A stretch of DNA of 64,000 nt. Source: Slackia sp. Lineage in GTDB: Bacteria > Actinomycetota > Coriobacteriia > Coriobacteriales > Eggerthellaceae. Every line of letters begins with the position of its first letter. The first letter of the stretch is position 1. The notes beneath the pieces are model-generated. The model was given only the letters and a program-made list of their open reading frames with translations. It made no database searches and was not told the origin of the DNA. Where the stretch lies: the NCBI GenBank assembly GCA_030527325.1, contig JAUNBA010000003.1, positions 1-64,000 on the forward strand. Direction: 5' to 3'. A program made the translations under genes and the position numbers. This document shows positions 44,787-54,585 of the stretch, piece by piece.

Positions 44787-45971
44787 GTGATTTCATTCGG
44801 AGAACATATCAACGCCGCGCCCGGTGCGCGGGTGGCCGTCGGCATGAGCGGCGGCGTCGATTCGTCGGTCACGGCGCTCATGCTGATGGAGGCGGGTTTC
44901 GAGGTGTGCGGGGTCACCTGCCTGTTCGCTGACGACGCCCATGCGCATGCCGCCGTGCATGATGCGCGCGCGGTAGCCGCATCGCTGGGCATCGCGCACG
45001 AGACGCGCGATTGCACGCAGGCGTTTTCGTGCAACGTGGTGGACGCGTTCGTCGATTCCTACGCTCGCGGTCTTACGCCGAGTCCGTGCGTCGTCTGCAA
45101 CAAGACGTGCAAGATTCCCTCGCTTATCGCCGCCGCCGATGATCTGGGCTGCGATTTCGTCGCGACGGGCCATTATGCGCGCGTGGTATCGCGCGCGGGC
45201 CGCCTCGCCGCGGCGCGTGCCGCTTATGCGCCCAAAGACCAGTCGTACATGCTCTCCATGCTTGCGCAAGACCAGCTGGCGCGCCTTATGCTTCCGCTCG
45301 GGTCGTTGCGTGAAGGCAAGCCCGAGGTGCGCGCTATCGCGGCCCGTCACGGGCTTGCGGTCGCCTCCAAATCGGACAGCCAGGATATCTGTTTCATCCA
45401 CGGTTCGCATCTCGATTTTCTCGAAGAGCGGGGCGTCGTGGCGCATCCGGGCGATATCGTCGATTTGCAGGGCCGCCGCGTGGGGCGCCATGCGGGGCTG
45501 TTCCGCTATACCATCGGGCAGCGCAAAGGGCTGGATATAGGCGGCGCTCCCGAACCGTACTACGTGGTGGCCAAGCGTCCCGAGGAAAACGAGCTCGTGG
45601 TGGCGTTCGCTCGCGACGCCGCCATCGACGGCGTGGTCGTCGGCGGGGTGCGCTGGCAAGGCGCGTCGCCCGACGCCGCCGCTCGCTTGTGTGCGGACGG
45701 GAACGCGATGCCGTGCGCCGTCAAGCTGCGCTATCGCCAGCAGGCGACGGCATGTTGCATTGCGCCCGCGGATGCGCAGGGCCGCGCCATGCCGTTCGCC
45801 GGCCGATCGGATGTGCGCCGCGAAGCGGGCTTGATCGCGGCGATGCTCGATGCGCCCCAGCCCACGACGGCGCCCGGCCAGTTCGCGGTGTTCTACGACG
45901 ACGACGTCGTCATGTGCGCGGGCGTCATCGAACAGGTCGTGCGGTGTGCAGATCGTTCGCATCGCGCATGA
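44787..45971 (+). CDS. mnmA: tRNA-specific 2-thiouridylase MnmA
   Basis: Thiolates U34 of tRNAs for Lys, Glu and Gln. 394 aa with PP-loop GMSGGVDSSV (about 19-28), catalytic TPSPCVVCNKTCK, the second catalytic Cys in DSQDICFIHG and FRYTIGQRKGL. The GTG at 44787 gives a family-like N-terminus, and a -10 box sits immediately upstream. The stop (45969-45971) lies 14 bases before coaE. Confidence 0.95.
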   Translation: MISFGEHINAAPGARVAVGMSGGVDSSVTALMLMEAGFEVCGVTCLFADDAHAHAAVHDARAVAASLGIAHETRDCTQAFSCNVVDAFVDSYARGLTPSPCVVCNKTCKIPSLIAAADDLGCDFVATGHYARVVSRAGRLAAARAAYAPKDQSYMLSMLAQDQLARLMLPLGSLREGKPEVRAIAARHGLAVASKSDSQDICFIHGSHLDFLEERGVVAHPGDIVDLQGRRVGRHAGLFRYTIGQRKGLDIGGAPEPYYVVAKRPEENELVVAFARDAAIDGVVVGGVRWQGASPDAAARLCADGNAMPCAVKLRYRQQATACCIAPADAQGRAMPFAGRSDVRREAGLIAAMLDAPQPTTAPGQFAVFYDDDVVMCAGVIEQVVRCADRSHRA

Positions 45972-45985
45972 GGAAAGGCGGATCC

Positions 45986-46579
45986 GTGGCGACGTACGCT
46001 TTGATCGGCGGTATAGGATCGGGCAAGTCGACCGTGTGCGAGCTGTTCGCCCGACACGGGGCGGCCATTGTGAAGCTCGACGACATAGGTCATGATATCT
46101 TGGCGTTTCCCGAGGTCGTCGCCCGTTTGCGTGCCGCATTCGGCGACGGTGTCTGCGATGCTGCCGGCCGCGTCGTGCGCGCCCGTCTGGCCGCGGCGGC
46201 CTTCGATTCCGACGAGCACACCGCGATGCTCGACGCCATCACTCATCCCGCCATCATGCAGGAGGCCGCCCGCCGCATCCGCGCCTGCGCCGCATACCCC
46301 GCCGTCATCGTGGAGGTGACGGCGGGCGAGATGACGCGCGCGGCGCTCGCCTGGGCCGACGGCATCATCGCGGTGAGCGCGCCCGAGGAGGTGCGCGTGC
46401 GCCGCGCCCTTGCGCGCGGCGGCCAAAGCGAACAGGACGTACGTGCCCGCATCGCCCGTCAGCCGCGCGATGCGCAGCGCGCGGCCGTGGCCGACTACGT
46501 GATCGACAACGGGGCCGACCTTTCAAGCGTCGCCGCGCACGTCGATGCCGTCTGGCGCGCCATCGCGCGCGGCGCTTGA
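45986..46579 (+). CDS. coaE: Dephospho-CoA kinase
   Basis: Last step of CoA synthesis; 197 aa. P-loop GGIGSGKST (8-16), LDDIGHDIL in place of the usual LDADxxxR, and the C-terminal YVIDNGADL. GTG 45986 follows AGGAAAGG; ATG 45968 overlapping the mnmA stop is the other option. Paired with mnmA. Confidence 0.92.
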   Translation: MATYALIGGIGSGKSTVCELFARHGAAIVKLDDIGHDILAFPEVVARLRAAFGDGVCDAAGRVVRARLAAAAFDSDEHTAMLDAITHPAIMQEAARRIRACAAYPAVIVEVTAGEMTRAALAWADGIIAVSAPEEVRVRRALARGGQSEQDVRARIARQPRDAQRAAVADYVIDNGADLSSVAAHVDAVWRAIARGA

Positions 46580-46662
46580 CGCGTCGTGTGCGCGGCCTGC
46601 GACGAATCGGTGCCGAATCGGTGACATCGCCGCTGGCCGTGCTGCATCCGCGTGTTTGCGGA

Positions 46663-46668
46663 TAGAAT
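46663..46668 (+). promoter_or_regulatory. -10 element of the GH3 gene
   Basis: TAGAAT, about 58 bases before the GH3 start and after coaE. Confidence 0.4.
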
Positions 46669-46726
46669 GCCTCTGTATGCAGCCCGCGATCATGCAGGCG
46701 GGCTCGGATCGATTCGCGGAGGCGTC

Positions 46727-49141
46727 ATGGATATCGATGCGTGTCTTGAAACGATGACCACGGCCGAGAAGGCCCGTCTGCTCGCGGGGGCCGATCATTG
46801 GACGACGTGCGCCGACGAAGCGCACGGCATTTTCGCCACGGTGTTTTCCGACGGGCCGCATGGTCTGCGCAAGCAAGAGGGCGGCTGCGACCATCTGGGG
46901 ATAGAGCGCAGCGTTCCCGCCACCTGCTTTCCCACGGCGAGCGCGCTGGCCTGCTCGTTCGACGAATCGCTGATCGAAGAGGTGGGCGCCGCTATCGGCG
47001 AGGAGGCGCGCGACCAGGGCGTCGACGTGGTGCTCGGTCCCGGCGTCAATATGAAGCGCAGCCCGCTGTGCGGCCGCAATTTCGAGTATTTCAGCGAAGA
47101 TCCGCTGGTGGCGGGCGTATTGGGCGCCGCGATGGTGCGCGGCATCCAAAGCCGCGGCGTCGGCGCGTGCGTGAAGCATTTCGCGGGCAACAATCAGGAG
47201 CATGCGCGCATGGTGTCCGATTCCGTGATCGACGAGCGCGCTTTACGCGAGGTCTATCTTTCCGCTTTCGAGCGCGTGGTGCGCGAGGCGCGCCCCTGGG
47301 CCGTCATGACGGGATACAACAGGCTCAATGGAACGTATTGCTCGGAAAACCTGCTGCTTTTGCGCGACATCCTGCGTGACGAGTGGGGTTTCGACGGGGC
47401 GACGGTGACCGATTGGGGCGCTATGAGCTCGAGCGCGGCCTCGGTGGCGGCGGGGCTCGATATCTGCATGCCGGGGCCGCGTGCCGATCATGCGCGCGCG
47501 ATCGAGCGGGCGGTGGTCGCGGGCACGCTGTCGAGGGAAGCCGTCGATGCCGCGGCGCGCAGGGTGATCGAGCTTTCGCTGCGGGCGCGCCGAGGCCGCT
47601 CGATTCCGTATGCGTGCGATTACGGCCGCCATGCCGATGTGGCGTATCGCGCCGCGTGCGAAAGCGCGGTGCTGCTGGAAAACGACGGGCTGCTTCCGCT
47701 TGCGGGCACCGAACGGATCGCGGTCATCGGTTCGTTCGCGCTGCTGCCTCGCTACCAGGGGGCCGGCTCGTCGCGCATCGAGCCGGTGTGCCTCGACGAT
47801 CCATGGAGCGCGTTTTGCAACGCGGGCGTCGAAGCGACGTATGCGCGCGGATACGACCCCGTTTCGGGCGAAGCCGACGAGGAGGCCCTCGATGAGGCGG
47901 CGCGCGTCGCCGCCGGGGCCGATGTGGCCGTGGTGTTCGCGGGATTGCCCGACAGGTTCGAGTCCGAAGGGTTCGACCGCAAGCTCATGGTGATGCCGCG
48001 CGGGCATCGCGCGCTCATCGAGCGCGTCTGCGCCGCCAATCCCCGCACCGTCGTGGTGCTGCAGGGCGGCTCTCCGATGGAAATGCCCTGGCGCCGCCTT
48101 CCGGCCGCCATCGTGCTGATGCATCTTTCGGGTTGCCAGGGCGGCCGTGCGGCGGTCGATTTGCTCATGGGCCGGGCGAATCCGTGCGGCAAGCTTGCCG
48201 AAACCTGGCCCGAGCGGCTTGAAGACACGGCGCTGGGGCGGCGTTTCCCCGATACCGATCGCGAGGTCCTGTATCGCGAGAGCATCTATGTCGGCTACCG
48301 GTATTTCGACGCGGCCGGCGTGCAGCCCGCCTATCCGTTCGGTTTCGGACGTTCGTATACGACGTTTTCCTATGCCGATCCCGAGGTGCATATCGAAGAC
48401 GGGGGATACGTCGTGTCCTGCGCGGTGACGAATACGGGTGCGCGCGCGGGAAGCGAGACGGTGCAGCTGTATACGGCGCTTCCCGAAAGCCGAGACGTGC
48501 GCGAACCGCGTCGGCTTGCGGCGTTTTCCAAAGTCGCGCTCGATCCGGGGGAAAGCGCGCGTGTTGCGATGCGCATCGACGAACGGGCGTTTCGCGTGTG
48601 GGATCGCGCCTGCGGGTCGTGGCGCGTCGACGAAGGCGACTACGAGCTGGCGATCGGCGCCTCGAGCCGTGACGCGCGCCTGGTGCTTCGTCTGCCCGTG
48701 ACGCGCGGCGCGGCGCCGTTCGCGGTATCCGGCCCGTGCGATCGCGCGTCCGGGATGATCCCCGAAGCCTATCTGCATCCGAGCAGCGCAGGATTCGACG
48801 ATACGGCGTTCGCGGCGTGGTATGGCGGGCCTTTGCCGACTCGCCGTCCCGTACGTCCTTTCACGCCCGATTCTCCAGTGAGCGATATGGGGTCCACGTT
48901 CGTGGGACGCCAGGCGTTTCGCATCGTCGATATGCTGATGGCCAAAACGGTCGCCCGCATGAGCGACGACATGCGGGCCATGATGGACGAGATAGCGGCC
49001 GATATGCCGCTGCGCTCGTTTACCTCGGGAGGGGTCTCGTTCGGCGTGGTCGAGGGACTGGTAGACGTCTTGAACGGGCACGGCGTGCGCGGCATGGCGA
49101 AGATTGCCCGCGGGCTCCCGAAAAGCGACGTGTTCCGGTGA
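46727..49141 (+). CDS. Glycoside hydrolase family 3 protein (beta-glucosidase-like)
   Basis: An 804-aa cytoplasmic enzyme (no signal peptide). GH3 features: SDGPHGLRKQ, GPGVNMKRSPLCGRNFEYFSEDP, KHFAGNNQE, and the nucleophile D229 in VTDWGAM; a second alpha/beta domain with LMGRANPCGKLAETWP; a fibronectin III-like C-terminal part (YPFGFGRSYTTFSY ... VQLYTALPESRDVREPRRLAAFSKV). The last 140 residues resemble the tail of related beta-glucosidases. GCGGAGG precedes the ATG. Substrate not determinable; beta-glucosides or steroid/flavonoid glycosides are possible. Confidence 0.93.
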   Translation: MDIDACLETMTTAEKARLLAGADHWTTCADEAHGIFATVFSDGPHGLRKQEGGCDHLGIERSVPATCFPTASALACSFDESLIEEVGAAIGEEARDQGVDVVLGPGVNMKRSPLCGRNFEYFSEDPLVAGVLGAAMVRGIQSRGVGACVKHFAGNNQEHARMVSDSVIDERALREVYLSAFERVVREARPWAVMTGYNRLNGTYCSENLLLLRDILRDEWGFDGATVTDWGAMSSSAASVAAGLDICMPGPRADHARAIERAVVAGTLSREAVDAAARRVIELSLRARRGRSIPYACDYGRHADVAYRAACESAVLLENDGLLPLAGTERIAVIGSFALLPRYQGAGSSRIEPVCLDDPWSAFCNAGVEATYARGYDPVSGEADEEALDEAARVAAGADVAVVFAGLPDRFESEGFDRKLMVMPRGHRALIERVCAANPRTVVVLQGGSPMEMPWRRLPAAIVLMHLSGCQGGRAAVDLLMGRANPCGKLAETWPERLEDTALGRRFPDTDREVLYRESIYVGYRYFDAAGVQPAYPFGFGRSYTTFSYADPEVHIEDGGYVVSCAVTNTGARAGSETVQLYTALPESRDVREPRRLAAFSKVALDPGESARVAMRIDERAFRVWDRACGSWRVDEGDYELAIGASSRDARLVLRLPVTRGAAPFAVSGPCDRASGMIPEAYLHPSSAGFDDTAFAAWYGGPLPTRRPVRPFTPDSPVSDMGSTFVGRQAFRIVDMLMAKTVARMSDDMRAMMDEIAADMPLRSFTSGGVSFGVVEGLVDVLNGHGVRGMAKIARGLPKSDVFR

Positions 49142-49159
49142 TGGGCGAAGAAATAATAC

Positions 49160-49171
49160 GAACATATGTTC
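49160..49171 (+). promoter_or_regulatory. LexA (SOS) box of uvrB
   Basis: GAACATATGTTC, a perfect 12-bp palindrome in the context CGAACATATGTTCATA, fits the Gram-positive LexA consensus CGAAC-N4-GTTCG up to the last base. A -10 TATGGT (49185-49190) follows, so LexA would cover the promoter. Confidence 0.85.
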
Positions 49172-49257
49172 ATAAAAACCGCGTTATGGTAGGCTGAAGG
49201 CACCGTCGAATAGCCGTGCGGGCGCCGATGGCGCCGCCCGATGCGAAAGGAGAGCCC

Positions 49258-51417
<2,160 letters not shown>

Positions 51418-51680
51418 CGCTCGGCACGATCATCGCCTTTCTGCGCCTGGGCTGCAGGTCTCGGTGTTGCTCGGGTTATGGGCTGTGGGCGAGCCCGTCG
51501 CGCTGTCGCGTCGGAGGATTATTCATCCGGCGCGGCATACCGGTCGCATTTGCCGCACCCGTTGCGAAATGGAGGAAGCCTGGAATCCGCGTCATCCGTC
51601 GCGGGCGGCATGGCTGCAGGCGGCATGCCTTGATACCATCGTGACGAAATCATATCGAGCGAGAAGCGCGGGGAGGGCGT

Positions 51681-53030
51681 ATGAGCATCGACGAAAAACG
51701 CAAGGACGCTGCGGCGCGGGAGGAAGCGGCCGATGCGGGCGCGAACGGCGTCGAGCTGCCGCATAGCTGGAAGCGCATCGTTATCACCATCTGGATAGGC
51801 CAGGCGTTTTCCATCCTCACCGCATATGCGTCCATGTATGCGGGCGTCTGGTATGTCACCGAGACCACCGATTCGGCGTTTATGCTGGCCATCGCTTCGC
51901 TGTGTTCCATGCTGCCGCAGGGCCTGCTTTCTCCGATCGGCGGCGTGGTGGCCGACCGCTTCAATAGGAAATACGTGCTCATGGCGGCCGATGCGTTCGT
52001 CGGCGCCATGGCGCTCATCATGGGCATGATCGTGTTCATGGGGCACGTGTCGGTCGGGCTCGTGCTGGTGATGAGCGCGTTGCGCAGCGTCGGCCAGGCG
52101 TTCCATATGCCCGCTATGGAATCCACCATGCCGCTGCTCGTTCCCAAGCGTCATCTGGTGCGCATCAACACCCTCAACCAAAGCCTGTGGTCGATGGCCC
52201 TTATCGTGGGTCCCGTGTTCGGCATTTTCCTGTATACGACGATCGGCTTCGAGATGGTGCTGTTCCTGAACGCGCTGGGATGCACGTTGGCTGTCTTGAC
52301 GCTCGCCACGGCGAAGATCCCCGATTTCCACGATACGAGCGACGAAGCGCGTCATCCCTTGAAGAGCCTCAAGGCTGGATTCGCCACGCTGAACGCCGAT
52401 CGCGGCTTGCTGGTGATGGCAGGCATCGTCATGCTGGTCATGGCCATGTACGCGGGTATCAACTCGCTGTTTCCCCTGATGACATACGATCAGTTCAATG
52501 GCGACGGCTACATGGCGTCGGTCGTTGAGGCTGCCTATGGCGTCACGTCGCTGGTCGGCATGGGCATCCTGTTCGCATGGGGCGGTGGGCGCAGGCTTTT
52601 GCGTCTCGTGGCGCTTTCCGGTTTCGGCGCCGGCGTCCTGTTGATCCTCACGGGCTTGCTTACGCCGGAGATGTTCGTGTTCTTCGTGGTGCTGACGGGC
52701 ATTTCGGGCGTGGTCGAGGCGTTTTTCAACGGGCCGCTTCTGGCGGTTCTGCAAAAGCGCGTCCCCCCTGAAAAGATGGGTCGCGTCATGGGGCTGTTCA
52801 CGACGGTCACGGCGCTGTCGTCGCCGATCGGCCTTGCGCTGGCAGGCGCGTGCGCCGAGTTCACGGGCGTGGCCAATTGGTTCATCATCGCAGGCGTCGT
52901 GGTGTCGGCGGGCGGCGTGCTTCTGGGCGCGCTGCCCATCCTGCGCACGCTCGATAAGGAAGTGGCGGCCACCTTCGACGAGCCGCATGTGGTTAAGCAC
53001 GCCGCGCGCGGCGGTGCCGACGAGGCGTAG
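51681..53030 (+). CDS. MFS efflux transporter (MefA/MFS_3-like)
   Basis: A 449-aa protein with about 12 membrane helices in two halves. It begins with a charged cytoplasmic N-terminus and has the MFS-type GGVVADRFNRKYVLMAADAF loop. The layout resembles macrolide-type drug exporters; the substrate is unknown. GGGGAGGG precedes the ATG, and an extended -10-like TGATACCAT (51631-51639) is upstream. The 263-base gap before it holds no other gene that I can see. Confidence 0.88.
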   Translation: MSIDEKRKDAAAREEAADAGANGVELPHSWKRIVITIWIGQAFSILTAYASMYAGVWYVTETTDSAFMLAIASLCSMLPQGLLSPIGGVVADRFNRKYVLMAADAFVGAMALIMGMIVFMGHVSVGLVLVMSALRSVGQAFHMPAMESTMPLLVPKRHLVRINTLNQSLWSMALIVGPVFGIFLYTTIGFEMVLFLNALGCTLAVLTLATAKIPDFHDTSDEARHPLKSLKAGFATLNADRGLLVMAGIVMLVMAMYAGINSLFPLMTYDQFNGDGYMASVVEAAYGVTSLVGMGILFAWGGGRRLLRLVALSGFGAGVLLILTGLLTPEMFVFFVVLTGISGVVEAFFNGPLLAVLQKRVPPEKMGRVMGLFTTVTALSSPIGLALAGACAEFTGVANWFIIAGVVVSAGGVLLGALPILRTLDKEVAATFDEPHVVKHAARGGADEA

Positions 53031-53069
53031 GCGCCGCGGTTTTTCGTATCGCGTCGCGAAAGGGGCTGC

Positions 53070-53798
53070 ATGGCGAATCGCATATTCATCACGGGCGACA
53101 CGCACGGCCCGCGCGAGATATCCCGTATCGGCCGCGCATTCAGGTCCGTCGAGGGCCTCGACAAAAGCGACTACCTCATCGTGCTCGGCGATTTCGGCCT
53201 GGTGTGGGCCGATCGTTCCGCATATACCTATTGGCTGCGCTGGTTGGAGAAAAAACCTTTCACCACGCTGTTCATTGACGGCAATCACGAGAATTTCGAT
53301 ATGCTCGACGCCTTGCCGGTCGAATGCTGGCACGGCGGTGCGGTGCATCGGGTGAACGATTCGGTGCTGCATCTCATGCGCGGCCAGGTGTTCGATATCG
53401 CCGGGCGTTCGTTTTTCTGCATGGGCGGCGCGCGCTCGGTCGATCGGGCGCGGCGCACGCCTCACATAAGCTGGTGGCCCCGCGAGATGCCCGATGCCGC
53501 GGAGCGCGAGCGCGCCTATGCGGCTTTGCAGCAGCGCGCATGGCGCGTCGATTACGCGCTGAGCCACTGCGCGCCGGCCGCGGCGCAGCGGCGTTTGAAT
53601 CCCGCGTACGAACAGGACGACCTCACGCTGTTTTTGGACGGCATCGAGCGGCGTCTGGAATATCGCCACTGGTTTTTCGGGCATTATCACGCCGATCGCG
53701 CCGCGGGCGAGGCGCAGACGGCGGTGTTCGAGCGGATGTTCGAGCTGCGCCGTCGCGATGACCGAATCGATGAAATCGTTTGCGCGTTCGAGGCGTGA
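53070..53798 (+). CDS. Calcineurin-like metallophosphoesterase
   Basis: 242 aa with the full metal-site motif set: GDTHG (9-13), GDFGLVWAD, DGNHENFD, SHCAPAAA and GHYHAD. The substrate is not known. GAAAGGGG precedes the ATG. Convergent with the next gene with only 25 bases between. Confidence 0.92.
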   Translation: MANRIFITGDTHGPREISRIGRAFRSVEGLDKSDYLIVLGDFGLVWADRSAYTYWLRWLEKKPFTTLFIDGNHENFDMLDALPVECWHGGAVHRVNDSVLHLMRGQVFDIAGRSFFCMGGARSVDRARRTPHISWWPREMPDAAERERAYAALQQRAWRVDYALSHCAPAAAQRRLNPAYEQDDLTLFLDGIERRLEYRHWFFGHYHADRAAGEAQTAVFERMFELRRRDDRIDEIVCAFEA

Positions 53799-53823
53799 GC
53801 GCCTGTGCCGCCGGCATGCGCGA

Positions 53824-54270
53824 TCAGTACAGCGGAAGCGATCCGGTGAGCGGGTCGATTTGAGCGGGGTAGAGCGGTTCGAACGCGAGGCAGGTGTAGG
53901 TGGGCTCGCCGTGGAATTCGGTGTGTCCCGCATCCTGAATGAGGGCCACGACGAATCCTGCCTCTTTCCCGCGCGCGGCAAGCTCGAGCAGTTCGTCCTC
54001 CGAATCCACGTAGACGCAGATCTTCGCCACGCCATCGGCGAACCACGCGCGCAAAGGCGTGCGTTCGCGTCCCGTTTCGGCGCTTTCGGAATCGGCCGCG
54101 TCGTCGAGCACGACGTTTCCGTCTTGCACCCGTATGGCGTTCAGGCGTTCTTCGCGCGCCAGCGCCGCAAGCACGGCTTCGACGCAGGCGTGCCCCGATT
54201 GGGCTGCTATTTTTCCTTTGCGCATTTTCAAATCGCGTCTGACGACGATGACCTGCTTGGCGGTGTGCAT
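53824..54270 (-). CDS. Pth2-type peptidyl-tRNA hydrolase
   Basis: A 148-aa protein. KQVIVVRRDLKMRKGKIAAQSGHACVEAVLAA is the N-terminal motif of the Pth2 family, and VALIQDAGHTEF matches the conserved IRDAGxTQ-like site. The family releases peptides from peptidyl-tRNA and is usual in archaea and eukaryotes but also found in some bacteria. A stretch around 45-70 looks like an insertion, and the C-terminus is longer than usual. AAAGGAAG precedes the ATG. Confidence 0.87.
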   Translation of the reverse strand: MHTAKQVIVVRRDLKMRKGKIAAQSGHACVEAVLAALAREERLNAIRVQDGNVVLDDAADSESAETGRERTPLRAWFADGVAKICVYVDSEDELLELAARGKEAGFVVALIQDAGHTEFHGEPTYTCLAFEPLYPAQIDPLTGSLPLY

Positions 54271-54408
54271 GGCTTCCTTTCATCGAAATCGTGCGGGCGC
54301 GCCGCGCTCGGCGGCGGCGCTGTTGTGCGGTAGGCAGGGTAGCATGCCGCGCGTGTCCTGAAACGCCGGACGATGGCGCTTCGTCGCTTCTATCGTGCGT
54401 CGCGATGC

Positions 54409-54414
54409 TACAAT
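54409..54414 (+). promoter_or_regulatory. Extended -10 of the cobalamin operon
   Basis: TGCTACAAT, extended -10, just upstream of the riboswitch. The 137 bases before it (54271-54408) hold only upstream sequence for the divergent pth2-like gene. Confidence 0.5.
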
Positions 54415-54420
54415 AGCGCG

Positions 54421-54549
54421 GATTGTCAATGGCCGTGATGGAGGCGTCATGACGCGGCGGGCGTGTGCCCGTCAGGGGAAATCGGGGTGGAAATCCCCGG
54501 CTATGCCAGTAACCGTGAATCGCGCAGCGATAAGTCGGAACACCCGCCA
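54421..54549 (+). promoter_or_regulatory. Cobalamin riboswitch
   Basis: The conserved core is present in order: GGGGAAATCGGGGTGGAAAT (54475-54494), CCCCGGCTATGCCAGTAACC (the GGCTG...CAACTG region), a variable stem ATCGCGCAGCGAT, then AAGTCGGAACACCCGCC (B12-box end, AGTCaGGAtACC-like). It ends about 37 bases before the surface protein start. No terminator T-run follows, so control of translation is more likely than of transcription. Exact 5' boundary is uncertain. Confidence 0.92.
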
Positions 54550-54585
54550 TCGTTTCATAAGGCCCTGGAAAAGAAAGGTGTCCGC

